Shown in pieces: positions 1 to 9,732 of a stretch of 64,000 nucleotides of DNA. Every line of letters starts with the position of its first letter. The first letter of the stretch is position 1. The DNA lies in contig NZ_JAJERB010000005.1 in NCBI RefSeq assembly GCF_020685205.1, positions 124,001 through 188,000 on the forward strand, in the 5' to 3' direction. The notes below the pieces were generated by a model. That model searched no databases, was not told the DNA's origin, and saw only the letters and a list, made by a program, of their open reading frames with translations. Made by a program: the position numbers and the translations under genes. Source of the DNA: Hymenobacter translucens (GTDB taxonomy: Bacteria; Bacteroidota; Bacteroidia; Cytophagales; Hymenobacteraceae).

Positions 1-207
1 GGCCTGGCCACCGAAGCGGCCCGGGGGCTGGTTTCCTTTGCCTTCCGCCACCCCGCAGTGCGGCGCGTCGATGCCCACACCCGGCCGCTGCGGAACGCGT
101 CGGGCCGGGTGCTCGAAAAAACCGGCCTCCGTAAAACCGGCGCCGTCGTAGACCCTGATGATGGCGAAGTCTGGCACTGGACGCTGGAACGCCCGCCGGG
201 CTCCTGA
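1..207 (+). CDS. GNAT-family N-acetyltransferase, C-terminal part
   Basis: Reading frame 1 is open from the window edge and stops at 205-207. The 68 visible residues resemble the C-terminal half of a RimJ/RimL-type GNAT acetyltransferase: an early GLATEA helix, then the pattern N-x-S-G-R-V-L-E-K-T-G-L, which in this family is the acetyl-CoA-proximal helix followed by the last strands. Such enzymes move an acetyl group from acetyl-CoA to an amine, but the substrate cannot be told from this fragment. The start and about half of the protein lie before the window. The next gene begins 18 bp later on the same strand. Confidence 0.75.
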   Translation, partial: GLATEAARGLVSFAFRHPAVRRVDAHTRPLRNASGRVLEKTGLRKTGAVVDPDDGEVWHWTLERPPGS

Positions 208-225
208 TCGGCCCTCTTTCTGCTT

Positions 226-600
226 ATGTCACACCGACCCTTCCTTGCTTTCCTGCTGCTGACCGGCCTGGCCGCTGGCTGCTCTTCTCCTGAACCCAAC
301 GCCCCGGAGGCCCCGGGCGCGGGCCCCGACCCGGCTGCCCCGGCGGCCATCCGGGCTACCCTCGAGGCCGACGCCCTGGCTGCCGGCAAGGCCCTCTTCG
401 CCGAGCGGTGCGTGGTGTGCCACGGCCCCGACGGCCGCCGGGGCAACAATGGCGCCCATGACCTGACCAAGAGTAACCTCAATGTGACCGGACGCGTGTA
501 TATGGTCACGAACGGGTTCGGCAAGATGCCGGGCTTTAAAGATCAACTCACCGAAGAGCAGATTCAGCAGGTGGCCGCTTACTCGCTCACCCTCCGCTAA
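226..600 (+). CDS. Lipoprotein c-type cytochrome
   Basis: The 124-residue protein begins with a lipoprotein signal peptide whose lipobox LAAGC puts the lipidated cysteine at residue 19. A Pro/Ala-rich linker of about 25 residues follows, then a small class I cytochrome c domain. The haem-binding motif is CVVCH (Cys62, Cys65, His66), and Met101 in the GKMPGF segment is the likely sixth ligand. It is probably anchored in the periplasm and carries single electrons. No oxidase or reductase gene is adjacent, so its partner is unknown. The start is the first ATG and gives an intact signal peptide. Confidence 0.85.
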   Translation: MSHRPFLAFLLLTGLAAGCSSPEPNAPEAPGAGPDPAAPAAIRATLEADALAAGKALFAERCVVCHGPDGRRGNNGAHDLTKSNLNVTGRVYMVTNGFGKMPGFKDQLTEEQIQQVAAYSLTLR

Positions 601-662
601 CCCCGGTTTGCCTTTCCTTAACTTCAGCTTGCAAGGAGGCCCTTTCCCCTCCGCCCCACCCT

Positions 663-1973
663 ATGGCTAAAAAAACCACTTCCCATAACTGGAGCCCCAC
701 CAACAGCACCCGGCACCATACCACCGACAAGCCCAAGGAAGAGCAGCCGGTGCGCGACCCGGAAACCGGCACCTACGTGACCACCCAGGGCTCGGAAACA
801 GCCGTGCTGGTAGCCGTGCCCGACAAGCGCCAGCCCGACAGCCAGACCCAGGAGTACCTTGACGAGCTGGCCTTTCTGGCCGAAACCGCCGGGGCCCAGG
901 TTACCCAGCGGTTTGTGCAGCGCCTCGACAAGCCCGACACCCGCACGTATGTGGGCGAAGGCAAGCTGGCCGAAATCAAGGCCTACGTGCGCCACTCCGG
1001 CTCCAGCATGGTCATTTTCGACGACGATCTGTCGCCGTCCCAGCTGCGCAACCTGGAAGCCGAGCTCGGGGTGAAAATCGTGGACCGCTCCCTGCTGATC
1101 ATTGACATCTTTGCCCGGCGCGCCAAGTCGGCTACGGCCCGCACCCAGGTGGAGCTGGCCCAGTACCAGTACCTACTGCCCCGCCTCACCGGCCTGTGGA
1201 CGCACTTGAGCCGGCAGCGTGGTGGTGGTGTCAGTCAGCGTGGTCCGGGGGAAACGGAAATCGAGACCGACCGCCGCGTCGTGCGGGACCGGATTGCCTT
1301 TCTGAAAGAAAAGCTCGACGACCTCGATAAGCAAAGCCTAACCCAGCGCAAGTCGCGGGGCGGGGTGGTGCGCGTGGCGCTGGTGGGCTACACCAACGTG
1401 GGCAAAAGCACCATCATGAACCTGCTGAGCCGCTCCGACGTGTTTGCCGAAAACAAGCTTTTCGCGACGGTCGACTCTACCGTCCGCAAGGTGGTGCTGG
1501 AAAACACGCCCTTCCTGCTGTCCGACACCGTTGGGTTTATCCGCAAGCTGCCCACCCGCCTGATTGAAAGCTTTAAGTCGACGCTCGACGAAATCCGGGA
1601 AGCTGACCTGCTCGTGCACGTGGTCGACATTTCCCACCCGGCGTTTGAGGAGCAGATCGAGGTGGTAAACGACACGTTGAAGGACATCAACGCCGCCGAC
1701 AAACCGATGCTACTGGTTTTCAACAAGATTGACCGCTACAACCAGGAAGCCACGCAACCCGGGCACGAGGGCATGAACGAGGAAGAAGGCGAGCAGCGCC
1801 CCACGCTGGAACAGCTGCAGGCTACGTACATGGCCAAGATGCACGACCCGGTTATCTTTATTTCGGCTCAGGAGCGCCAGAACATAGACGAACTGCGCGC
1901 TTTGCTCGTACGCCACGTTTCCGCGCTGCACCAGCAGCGCTATCCCAACCACACGGCTTATCCGACCGAGTAA
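663..1973 (+). CDS. hflX: GTPase HflX
   Basis: The 436-residue protein has the HflX architecture. The N-terminal HflX domain (about residues 40-190) ends in the signature RGPGETEIETDRR, followed by a helical linker. The G domain begins near residue 235 with P-loop GYTNVGKST, then DTVGF (G3) and NKID (G4). HflX binds the 50S ribosomal subunit and splits or rescues stalled ribosomes, especially under heat stress. The length is normal for the family. The first 45 residues are polar and poorly conserved, so a start further in is possible, but the chosen ATG is the first in frame. Confidence 0.95.
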   Translation: MAKKTTSHNWSPTNSTRHHTTDKPKEEQPVRDPETGTYVTTQGSETAVLVAVPDKRQPDSQTQEYLDELAFLAETAGAQVTQRFVQRLDKPDTRTYVGEGKLAEIKAYVRHSGSSMVIFDDDLSPSQLRNLEAELGVKIVDRSLLIIDIFARRAKSATARTQVELAQYQYLLPRLTGLWTHLSRQRGGGVSQRGPGETEIETDRRVVRDRIAFLKEKLDDLDKQSLTQRKSRGGVVRVALVGYTNVGKSTIMNLLSRSDVFAENKLFATVDSTVRKVVLENTPFLLSDTVGFIRKLPTRLIESFKSTLDEIREADLLVHVVDISHPAFEEQIEVVNDTLKDINAADKPMLLVFNKIDRYNQEATQPGHEGMNEEEGEQRPTLEQLQATYMAKMHDPVIFISAQERQNIDELRALLVRHVSALHQQRYPNHTAYPTE

Positions 1974-2296
1974 CTGTCCGCTGCCCAGGCGCTGGCGGCA
2001 ACTATGGCCAGTCAGCACCTGGGCAGGTGGCCTTTCCGAGGAAAACCATACCAATTTTACTATATAATAATTTCAACAATTATTGCATTGAGCTGGGCAA
2101 AACTGCAAAATGCCAAAATTTTTTACCCTGCCTTAAAATCCCGCTCTGCGGCCATTTAAATTGCATTTGTAACACTATTCATGTTCTAACATTGTGAATA
2201 TTTCAAACAAGTATTGATCTGAACATGATACTCGCAAAATAATTTTAAATAGATTACCGCCGCATTCCCACTCCATCACTTCCAAAATCACACTTC
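1974..2296. other. AT-rich intergenic region between hflX and the first M43 protease
   Basis: This spacer is much richer in A+T than its surroundings from about 2045 to 2260. It starts with an inverted repeat just after the hflX stop (reported separately) and must hold the promoter of the secreted protease at 2297. I found no exact TAnnTTTG box. No open reading frame or RNA gene is recognisable. Confidence 0.6.
1981..2026 (+). terminator. Possible terminator after hflX
   Basis: CTGCCCAGG (1981-1989) is perfectly complementary to CCTGGGCAG (2018-2026). The 28-nt loop is long and there is only a weak T run downstream, so this is a candidate rather than a typical intrinsic terminator. Confidence 0.4.
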
Positions 2297-3580
2297 ATGA
2301 AAAGAAACTTTTACGCCGCCGCCCTGGGCCTCCTGACCCTCGGCACCACCCTTACTACCCAGGCCCAGGATTTCCGCCAGTCGGCCGGCAACCCCTCTTC
2401 TTCCCGTGGACGCGGCTGCGTTGCCATGGAGGTGCTGGCTGAGCAGCTGGCTGCCGACCCGACCATGGCCCAGCGCATGAGCGCCATCGAAAACCAGACG
2501 GCCCGCTACCAGTCGCTGCTGCCCTCGCAGCGCTCTACTGCGGTTACCGTTACGATTCCCGTAGTTGTGCACGTAGTGTACAATACCTCTACTCAGAACG
2601 TACCCTTGTCGCAGATTACCGCGCAGATGGACGTCCTGAACCAGGACTTCGCCAAAACCAACCCCGACGCCAGCCTGATCCCGGCGGCTTTCGCCGGCTC
2701 CGCAGCTTCTACCAACGTGCGCTTCGTACTGGCCCAGCGCGACCCCAATGGTCTGGCTACCACCGGCATCATCCGGAAGCAAACCAAAGTAACGTCGTGG
2801 AGCTCCAACGACGCCGTGAAAAACTCCAAGCGCGGTGGCTCGGACGCTTGGCCCCGCGACAAGTACCTCAACATCTGGGTGTGCAACCTGGGCGGCGGCC
2901 TGCTGGGCTATGCTCAGTTCCCCGGCGGTCAGGCTTCCACTGACGGTGTGGTTGTCCTGTACTCTTCCCTGCCCGGCGGTACCGCTGCTCCCTACAACAA
3001 AGGCCGGACGGCTACGCACGAGGTTGGCCACTGGCTGAACCTGCGCCACATCTGGGGTGATGCCTCCTGCGGCAACGACTACGTATCCGACACGCCCACC
3101 CAGCAGACGTCCAACTACGGCTGCCCGTCGTTCCCGAAGGTCACCTGCTCGAACGGCCCGAACGGCGACATGTTCATGAACTACATGGACTACACCGACG
3201 ATGCCTGCATGTACATGTTCTCCAACGGGCAGTCGACCCGCATGGATGCCTTGTTCGCCACCGGTGGTGCCCGCGTTGGTCTGGTGACCTCGCTCGGTGG
3301 TACTGCTCCCCGCGCTACCGCTCCCCTGCTCGCCACGACGGCCGCTTCGCTTTATCCGAACCCCGCTTCCGACGTGCTGAACATCAACGTTGGCGATGCT
3401 AAGCGCACTGCCGATGCTGCTTACTCGGTAAAAGTTTACGATCTGCGCGGCTTTGAAATGAAGCAGGCTCAGTACAACGGCAACGGCCAGGTACGCGTCG
3501 ACATGCTGCCCAAGGGTCTGTACTACGTGACCATCACGGATGGTGTGAACACCCAGCACCAGCGTTTCCAGAAAGACTAG
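2297..3580 (+). CDS. Secreted M43 (cytophagalysin-type) zinc metalloprotease with T9SS sorting domain
   Basis: The 427-residue protein starts with a Sec signal peptide ending near TTQAQ. Its catalytic domain carries the metzincin zinc motif [11 protein letters not shown], beginning at His241. A met-turn-like [14 protein letters not shown] segment lies further on, as in M43 pappalysin/cytophagalysin proteases. Residues from about 350 form a type A C-terminal sorting domain (LYPNPASD... KGLYYVTI), which directs export by the type IX secretion system and attachment to or release from the cell surface. It probably degrades extracellular protein. The next gene is a close paralogue that shares long identical DNA blocks. 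Two terminators follow. Confidence 0.9.
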   Translation: MKRNFYAAALGLLTLGTTLTTQAQDFRQSAGNPSSSRGRGCVAMEVLAEQLAADPTMAQRMSAIENQTARYQSLLPSQRSTAVTVTIPVVVHVVYNTSTQNVPLSQITAQMDVLNQDFAKTNPDASLIPAAFAGSAASTNVRFVLAQRDPNGLATTGIIRKQTKVTSWSSNDAVKNSKRGGSDAWPRDKYLNIWVCNLGGGLLGYAQFPGGQASTDGVVVLYSSLPGGTAAPYNKGRTATHEVGHWLNLRHIWGDASCGNDYVSDTPTQQTSNYGCPSFPKVTCSNGPNGDMFMNYMDYTDDACMYMFSNGQSTRMDALFATGGARVGLVTSLGGTAPRATAPLLATTAASLYPNPASDVLNINVGDAKRTADAAYSVKVYDLRGFEMKQAQYNGNGQVRVDMLPKGLYYVTITDGVNTQHQRFQKD

Positions 3581-3588
3581 TTTCCCGG

Positions 3589-3630
3589 GCACCGGACGGA
3601 GTTGCAGCTCTGCCCGGTGCTTTCTTTTTC
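3589..3630 (+). terminator. Intrinsic terminator
   Basis: GCACCGG (3589-3595) pairs with CCGGTGC (3614-3620), with a smaller GAG/CTC hairpin in the loop, and is followed by the T-rich run TTTCTTTTTC. It ends the first protease transcript. Confidence 0.75.
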
Positions 3631-3645
3631 ACTCACTTCGGTTGC

Positions 3646-3676
3646 GAAAAGCCCGCTTGCTAACAGCGGGCTTTTC
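3646..3676. terminator. Second, tandem intrinsic terminator
   Basis: GAAAAGCCCGC (3646-3656) and GCGGGCTTTTC (3666-3676) form a perfect 11-bp stem with a 9-nt loop. A-rich and T-rich ends make it able to act on either strand. It lies only 16 bp after the first terminator, so the two proteases are probably transcribed separately. Confidence 0.75.
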
Positions 3677-3846
3677 AAATGCCTTTCCCGCCGCACAGGC
3701 CCGTTCGTGGCCGCTGCTGCCTTTTACCCGCATCTTGCTGACTTTCAGACGTCCCGCCTACTTTCAGCTGGCGGACCTGGCTGTCGTTTGCCTTTTTTTC
3801 GCTTACCTGCCCTCTTCCACCACCAAACCAATCTTCTTTCAGTAGC

Positions 3847-5601
3847 ATGAAAAAAACGATTTACGCATTAGCGCTGGCCTGCCTCGGCCTGGGCTCCGTT
3901 TCCCAGGGCGTTGCCCAGAGCCTGCAGGCCCCGAACCGGTCGGCGCGGCAGTGTGCCACCATGAATTCCCTGGCAGCCCAGCTGGCGGCTGATCCGGCCA
4001 TGGCGCAGCGTATGAACAACATTGAAGCGCAGACCCGCCAGTTCGCGGCCAGCCCGGCCGGCGCGGATCAGCAGCGCAGCACGGCCGTGTCGATCACCAT
4101 TCCGGTAGTCGTACACGTTCTGTACAACACCACCGCACAGAACGTCTCGGATTCGCAGATTGCCTCCCAGATTGCCGTTCTCAACGAAGATTTCCAGAAG
4201 CTTAACAGCGACGTATCGAAAACTCCTTCGGCGTTTGCCGGCTCGGTTGCTGATGTGGGCGTAGCCTTTGTACTGGCCAAGCGCGACCCGAACGGCAATG
4301 CCACCACCGGTATTCAGCGCAAGCAGGTAACCCAGACCTCCTGGGGCACCGACGACAAGATGAAGAGTTCCTCCACCGGCGGCCTGAACGCCTGGCCGGC
4401 CGGCAGCTACCTCAACCTGTGGGTGTGCAACCTGAGCGGCGGCGTACTGGGCTACGCGCAGTTTCCCGGCGGCGCGGCGGCTACCGATGGCGTCGTAATT
4501 CTGACTTCGGCTTTCGGCCGGTACGGCTCGGCGGTGGCTCCCTTCAACCTGGGCCGGACGGCTACACACGAGGTTGGCCACTGGCTGAACCTGCGCCACA
4601 TCTGGGGTGATGCCTCCTGCGGCACTGACTACGTATCCGACACGCCCACCCAGCAGACCTCTAACACGGGCTGCCCGTCGTTCCCCCGCCGCACCTGCGG
4701 CAACACGACCAACGGCGACATGTTCATGAACTACATGGACTACACCGACGATGCCTGCATGTACATGTTCTCCAACGGGCAGTCGACCCGCATGAACGCG
4801 CTGTTTGCTTCGGGCGGTGCCCGGGCTTCGCTGAAAACCTCCCTGGGTGGCACCGCCCCCAGCGGCACGACCACGCCCACCTACTGCGCTTCGAAAGGCT
4901 CCAACGTATCGTACGAGTGGGTCGACTACATCAAAATCGGTACACTGACCCGTACCTCGGGCGCTGATGGCGGCTACTACAACGGCACGGCGCTGTCAGC
5001 TCCTTCGCTGGCCGCCGGCGCATCGCAGCCGGTGAGCGTAAGTGCCGGCTTCTCCGGCTCGGCGTACACCGAATACTTCAAGCTCTACATCGACTACAAC
5101 AAGAACGGCGTATTTACCGATGCCGGCGAGCTGGTGTACAGCACCAGCAGCAGCAGCTCAGGTACGCTGTCAGGTTCGTTTACGGTGCCGACTACGGCTA
5201 AATCGGGTACCACCCGGGCCCGCCTGGTAATGAGCGACAACTCGGGCACGACGAGCTGCAACTCCTACACCTACGGCGAAACCGAGGACTACACCGTCAA
5301 CATCACCGGGGGCACTGCCATTGCCGCCGGCGGCACGTCTACCAGCTCCTCCTTCCGCACTTCCAGCGCCGACTACTCGGTGTATCCTAACCCCGCTTCC
5401 GAGGTACTAAACGTGGCAGTTCCGGTTGACGTGGACATCACCACGCTGACGGTGAAAGTGTACGACATCCGCGGTGCCGAAATGAAGTCGGTGCGCTACG
5501 AGAGCGGTCAGCTCAACGTAGCAGGCCTGGCCAAGGGCATCTACACGGTTGCCATCAACGACGGGCAGCAGGTGAAGCACCAGCGCTTCGTGAAGGAGTA
5601 G
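3847..5601 (+). CDS. Secreted M43 metalloprotease with GEVED domain and T9SS sorting domain
   Basis: This 584-residue paralogue of the upstream protease has a signal peptide ending near GVAQ and an M43 catalytic domain with [11 protein letters not shown] starting, as in its neighbour, at His241. About 150 extra residues (roughly 340-490) then form a GEVED-type beta domain, recognisable from [10 protein letters not shown] and [13 protein letters not shown]-terminal sorting domain follows from about residue 508 ([11 protein letters not shown] ... KGIYTVAI). GEVED modules are common in secreted Bacteroidota proteins and are thought to assist adhesion or folding. The catalytic region is nearly identical in DNA to the preceding gene, which suggests tandem duplication with later exchange. 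Confidence 0.9.
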   Translation: MKKTIYALALACLGLGSVSQGVAQSLQAPNRSARQCATMNSLAAQLAADPAMAQRMNNIEAQTRQFAASPAGADQQRSTAVSITIPVVVHVLYNTTAQNVSDSQIASQIAVLNEDFQKLNSDVSKTPSAFAGSVADVGVAFVLAKRDPNGNATTGIQRKQVTQTSWGTDDKMKSSSTGGLNAWPAGSYLNLWVCNLSGGVLGYAQFPGGAAATDGVVILTSAFGRYGSAVAPFNLGRTATHEVGHWLNLRHIWGDASCGTDYVSDTPTQQTSNTGCPSFPRRTCGNTTNGDMFMNYMDYTDDACMYMFSNGQSTRMNALFASGGARASLKTSLGGTAPSGTTTPTYCASKGSNVSYEWVDYIKIGTLTRTSGADGGYYNGTALSAPSLAAGASQPVSVSAGFSGSAYTEYFKLYIDYNKNGVFTDAGELVYSTSSSSSGTLSGSFTVPTTAKSGTTRARLVMSDNSGTTSCNSYTYGETEDYTVNITGGTAIAAGGTSTSSSFRTSSADYSVYPNPASEVLNVAVPVDVDITTLTVKVYDIRGAEMKSVRYESGQLNVAGLAKGIYTVAINDGQQVKHQRFVKE

Positions 5602-5624
5602 TCGCTACGACCTCACCCCCTTTG

Positions 5625-5663
5625 CAATGCCCCGCCGGACTCCCGGCGGGGCATTGTTTGTTT
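5625..5663 (+). terminator. Strong intrinsic terminator
   Basis: CAATGCCCCGCCGG (5625-5638) and CCGGCGGGGCATTG (5643-5656) form a perfect 14-bp stem with a 4-nt loop, followed by TTTGTTT. Confidence 0.9.
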
Positions 5664-5760
5664 ACGGCAACCCGCAGCGGGCCACGCAGGACGCAGCCGT
5701 TCAGAACTTTTTGCAAGGCCAACAGTAAACGCTAGAGCCCAACCCCGTTTTTACCGCCGT

Positions 5761-6249
5761 ATGAAAGTCCTGTACCTGATGCGCCACGCCAAGTCGAGCT
5801 GGAGCTTCGATGACCTTACCGACAAGGAGCGCCCCCTCAACAACCGCGGCCGCGAGGACGCCCCCGTGATGGGGCAGGCCCTGGCCAAGCGCAACACCCA
5901 CCTTGATCTGATTGTGGCCTCGCCGGCGGTGCGCACGCTCAGCACGGCTGCCCTGGTAGCCCAGGAGTTGCACTATCCGCACGAACAGATCCGGGTAGAC
6001 GAGCGGATCTACGAAGCCGACGTGGCGGACCTGCTCACCGTCGTCCGGGAGCTGCCCGATCAGGCCTCATCGGTGCTGCTGGTAGGGCACAACAACACCA
6101 TTACGGACTTTGCCAACGTGCTGTCCACAAACCAGATTGAGGAGATGCCAACGGCCGGCATCGTCTGCCTGCACTTCAACTGTGCCCACTGGGCCGAGGT
6201 CGACCGCGCCAATGCGGAGTTTTACTTTTACGACCACCCCCGGCGCTAA
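5761..6249 (+). CDS. sixA: SixA-type histidine phosphatase
   Basis: The 162-residue cytosolic protein belongs to the histidine phosphatase (RHG) superfamily. It has the phospho-acceptor motif LMRHAKSSW (His9), the second arginine in the VASPAVRT segment, and the second catalytic histidine in LLVGHNNT. The RHAK form of the motif and the short length fit SixA, which removes phosphate from phosphohistidine proteins. The gene lies 27 bp before ppk1 on the same strand, so both are probably cotranscribed; a link to phosphate or polyphosphate signalling is inferred only from this. Confidence 0.88.
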   Translation: MKVLYLMRHAKSSWSFDDLTDKERPLNNRGREDAPVMGQALAKRNTHLDLIVASPAVRTLSTAALVAQELHYPHEQIRVDERIYEADVADLLTVVRELPDQASSVLLVGHNNTITDFANVLSTNQIEEMPTAGIVCLHFNCAHWAEVDRANAEFYFYDHPRR

Positions 6250-6276
6250 GCCCGGGCCTGCCTTTTTCCGCCTTTC

Positions 6277-8409
6277 ATGCAAACACCTACCAAGCCCCAA
6301 CCCCAGCTTCTGAACCGGGAGCTCAGCTGGCTGGCTTTCAACCGCCGCGTGCTGCAGGAAGCCCAGAACCCGGAAGTGCCCCTGCTGGAGCGCATCAAGT
6401 TCCTGGCTATCTTTTCCTCCAACCTCGACGAATACTTCAAGGTGCGCGTGGCCACGCTGCGCCGTCTCGTCAAGCTCAAGAAGAAAACCAAGGCCAAGCT
6501 CGGCGAAGACCCGGCGGAGCAGCTGAAAAAGCTGCTGGAGGAAGTAGGCCGGCAGCAGCAGGAATTCGGCGAAACCTTCCGCGACAAGGTACTGCCGGAG
6601 CTGCACCGCCAGCACATCCACCTCGTTTCCGGCCCCGACCTGACCGGGGAGCAGCAGCAGTGGGTGCAGACGTACTTTCGTGAGAAGGTGCGCGACCTGC
6701 TTTCCCCCATCATCCTCGACGACAACCTGCACCACCTGTTCCTGAAAGACCAGACGGTGTATCTGGCGTTCTCACTGTCGGAATTGGTGAAAGGCAAAAA
6801 GTCGGACCCCGAGCAGCGGGTGCTGGTCATGGAAGTGCCCACCAAACGGCACGGCGGCCGGTTTGTGGTGCTGCCCACCGTGGGAAAAGAGCGGTACGTG
6901 ATGTTTCTGGATGACGTGATTCGCTGCGGGGCAGCCGAGCTGTTTCCCAATTACCGGCAGGTGGAGGCCCATGCCCTCAAAATCTCGCGCGACGCCGAGC
7001 TGGACATTCAGGAGGAAGTATCGGGCAACCTGATGCTCAAGATCAAGAGCAGCCTGCAAAAGCGGGCAACGGGCTACCCCGCCCGCCTGCTCTACGACCC
7101 GGCCATGCCCCAGGACTCGCTGCGCCTGGTCATGAAGAAAACCGGCATCGGGCAGGAAGAGCTGGTGGAAGGCAGCCGCTACCACAACTTCCGCGACTTT
7201 TTCGGCTTTCCCAACTTTAATCAAGCCGAGCTGAGCTACCCCGACCAGCCGGCCCTGCCCCACCCCACGCTGCCCAAGGCGGGCGGGAAGCTGCTGGCGG
7301 CCATTGCCACCCGCGACCATCTGCTGCACCTGCCCTACCAGTCGTTCGACTACGTGACGCGCTTTCTGACCGAAGCGGCGCAGGACCCGCAGGTGACGGC
7401 CATCAACATCACGCTGTACCGGGTAGCCGCAAAAAGTGAAGTAGCCAAGGCCCTGGTGAAAGCCGCCAAGAACGGCAAGCACGTGACGGTAGTAGTCGAG
7501 CTGAAGGCCCGCTTCGACGAGGAATCGAACATGTACTGGGCCGAGAAGCTGCAGAAGGCCGGGGCGCACGTCATTTTCGGTATGCCCGAGCTGAAGGTGC
7601 ACAGCAAGCTGGCCCTGGTGACGCGCACCGAGGACGGGCACAACAAGCTCTACGCCTACCTGAGCACCGGCAACTTCAACGAAGTTACAAGCCACATCTA
7701 CGCCGACCACGGCGTGTTCACCTCCGACCCGCGCCTGACCTCCGAGGTAGCCGAAGTGTTCCGCTACTTTCTGGACCACCAGCCCAAATCGGGCTTCAAA
7801 CACCTGTTGGTGGCCCCGTTCGAGCTGCGCGACAAGCTCAACGCCCTCATCGACCACGAAACCAAGCTGGCCAAGAAGGGCCAGGACGCCTACATCATTC
7901 TCAAGCTGAATGCCCTGCAGGACGAGCGGATGATTCGCAAGCTCTACGACGCCAGCCAGGCCGGGGTCCGCATCGAGCTGCTGATCCGGGGCATCTCCTG
8001 CGTGATTCCCCAGCAGCCCGGGCAGGGCGTCAACATCCAGCAGCGCGGCCTCGTGGACCGTTACCTGGAGCACGCCCGGGTGTACGTATTCGGCAACGGA
8101 GGCGAGGAGAAAGTGTACGTAGCTTCGTCCGACTGGATGAACCGCAACCTCGACCGGCGGGTGGAGGTGGCTTTCCCCATCCTGAACCCCGAGCTGCGCG
8201 CCGAAGTCCGCCACCTGCTCGATCTGCAGCGCCAGGACAATACCAAGTCCCGCGACTTCGACAACCACCTAATCGGTCCTGAAAGCCCCGATGCACCCCG
8301 CATCCGGGCCCAGTTTGCCACCTACGACTACCTGAAAAAGCTGGCCCGCCGGCGCCCCGCTTCTTCTAAAGTCGAACCCAAGCCAGGGCCGAGCGCCGGC
8401 GAAGCCTGA
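6277..8409 (+). CDS. ppk1: Polyphosphate kinase 1
   Basis: The 710-residue protein matches PPK1 over its full length. The N-terminal domain starts with LNRELSWLAFNRRVL, followed by a head domain and two phospholipase D-like catalytic domains. The autophosphorylated histidine is His442 in ELKVHSKLALV, and the second catalytic segment contains YVASSDWMNRNLDRRVEV. The enzyme reversibly polymerises ATP gamma-phosphate into polyphosphate. The C-terminal 30 residues are basic and proline-rich. It is cotranscribed with sixA and closed by a strong bidirectional terminator. Confidence 0.97.
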   Translation: MQTPTKPQPQLLNRELSWLAFNRRVLQEAQNPEVPLLERIKFLAIFSSNLDEYFKVRVATLRRLVKLKKKTKAKLGEDPAEQLKKLLEEVGRQQQEFGETFRDKVLPELHRQHIHLVSGPDLTGEQQQWVQTYFREKVRDLLSPIILDDNLHHLFLKDQTVYLAFSLSELVKGKKSDPEQRVLVMEVPTKRHGGRFVVLPTVGKERYVMFLDDVIRCGAAELFPNYRQVEAHALKISRDAELDIQEEVSGNLMLKIKSSLQKRATGYPARLLYDPAMPQDSLRLVMKKTGIGQEELVEGSRYHNFRDFFGFPNFNQAELSYPDQPALPHPTLPKAGGKLLAAIATRDHLLHLPYQSFDYVTRFLTEAAQDPQVTAINITLYRVAAKSEVAKALVKAAKNGKHVTVVVELKARFDEESNMYWAEKLQKAGAHVIFGMPELKVHSKLALVTRTEDGHNKLYAYLSTGNFNEVTSHIYADHGVFTSDPRLTSEVAEVFRYFLDHQPKSGFKHLLVAPFELRDKLNALIDHETKLAKKGQDAYIILKLNALQDERMIRKLYDASQAGVRIELLIRGISCVIPQQPGQGVNIQQRGLVDRYLEHARVYVFGNGGEEKVYVASSDWMNRNLDRRVEVAFPILNPELRAEVRHLLDLQRQDNTKSRDFDNHLIGPESPDAPRIRAQFATYDYLKKLARRRPASSKVEPKPGPSAGEA

Positions 8410-8426
8410 CTCTTTCCTGCGTAACC

Positions 8427-8461
8427 AAAAGGCCCCATCCTATAGCAGGATGGGGCCTTTT
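8427..8461. terminator. Bidirectional terminator between ppk1 and a convergent gene
   Basis: AAAAGGCCCCATCCT (8427-8441) and AGGATGGGGCCTTTT (8447-8461) form a perfect 15-bp stem with a 5-nt loop. The A/T ends let it serve both the ppk1 transcript and the minus-strand gene ending at 8497. Confidence 0.92.
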
Positions 8462-8496
8462 CTATGGTTTGCTATCCGACTTGAAAAGCCATCCGC

Positions 8497-9633
8497 CTAG
8501 GGCTTCAGGAAGCGGCGGGGCGGCGTGATGAACAGCTCGATGCTGGCGTAGGGCGTGCTGGCCATGTTGGTGTCGATGATTTCCGTGCGGCTGTTGTTGC
8601 GCCGGTCGTAGGCATTGAAGGCGTAGTTGTAGCGGTAGCCGGCTTCCAGGCCAAACCACAGGAAGTCGTAGATCTCACGCTCCAGCCGTACGCGTCCGCG
8701 CAGCTCGGTCTGGCGCAGCTCCAGCGTCGTCAGAGGAGTCTGGTTGGCTTCGTCCAGCGGCTTGCGCAGCTTGATGGTATAGTTGAGGCCCTCCACCTCG
8801 TAGCCGGCATAGATCAGCGTTTTGGGAGCGGTGAACTTGTCGGGGGTGCTGTTGGCGCCGGGGTTGTAGCGGAAGGTTACGCGGGCCGGGAACAGGGCTT
8901 CCACGCCCCAACGGTTGTTGAAGGTACGGTTGTAAAGCAAGGCCGGGTACACGCTCTGCCGGCCGTAGTACGACCCCACCTGCACGCCCAGGCCCCAGGA
9001 AAACAGCGGGCTTTTCTTCCAGCCGTACACGAACTCCGACGACATCTTCAGGTAGTCCGTGAAGTTGAGCTCCTTGGACGTGTAGTCGCCATTCAGCTCG
9101 CCCTTCACCCGGAATATCATCCAGTTCTTCGAGTTGATGGGCCGCAGCACGACCAGCTGGGTGCCCAGCGTCTTGAGGCCCTTGTCCTGGATGTTCTGGT
9201 AGGGCACGTAGTCGGTGGGCGGGTCCTTGAACTGAAATTCCTGCCGCTCATAGTTGATGCCGAGGACCATCTTCAGGTGAGGATGGTTCAGGAAAGGAAT
9301 GTAGCCTTTCACCAGAAACCGGCCGTTCTTGGAAACGTCGCTGCTAAAGTTGCCGAGAAAGGGCGCTTTGGAAGTGGAGTTGACGTTGAAGCTCGGGGTG
9401 CGCTCATGCCGGAAGATCAGGCCTTTGCTGGGCCCCATGCCGAGCACCGACGGGTTGGCAAACTCCTTGTCGCGGCCGTTTTCCGCAGCCTGCGTTGTAT
9501 CGGTAGCTGTCGGGGCCGGGGCCGGATACACCCGGGGGGTGGCCGGGTCGGTTTGTGCCTGGGCGGCCCCGGCTGCCGCGAGCAGCAGCCCCACCGGCAG
9601 CAGGCGGGAAAGCGAGTAACGTATGCGTATCAT
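8497..9633 (-). CDS. Outer-membrane beta-barrel protein, DUF6268-like
   Basis: The 378-residue protein has a clear signal peptide (LLPVGLLLAAAGAAQAQ) and then many alternating hydrophobic/aromatic segments typical of amphipathic beta strands, for example WGLGVQVGSYYGR and YDFLWFGLEAGYRYNYAF. I think it fits the DUF6268 family of Bacteroidota outer-membrane proteins, but that name comes from memory of similar sequences. Function is unknown. It reads in the same direction as the large phosphoesterase fusion upstream, which has its own terminator, so cotranscription is unlikely. Confidence 0.65.
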   Translation of the reverse strand: MIRIRYSLSRLLPVGLLLAAAGAAQAQTDPATPRVYPAPAPTATDTTQAAENGRDKEFANPSVLGMGPSKGLIFRHERTPSFNVNSTSKAPFLGNFSSDVSKNGRFLVKGYIPFLNHPHLKMVLGINYERQEFQFKDPPTDYVPYQNIQDKGLKTLGTQLVVLRPINSKNWMIFRVKGELNGDYTSKELNFTDYLKMSSEFVYGWKKSPLFSWGLGVQVGSYYGRQSVYPALLYNRTFNNRWGVEALFPARVTFRYNPGANSTPDKFTAPKTLIYAGYEVEGLNYTIKLRKPLDEANQTPLTTLELRQTELRGRVRLEREIYDFLWFGLEAGYRYNYAFNAYDRRNNSRTEIIDTNMASTPYASIELFITPPRRFLKP

Positions 9634-9732
9634 AGCGGAGAAATCGGGGGGAGGGTGTATGCAGGCCTTAACGTCAATTTTTGAAAAAAGGCTAACCGCC
9701 GGCCGGGCTTGATGGGGCGTGCGACGTGCTGA

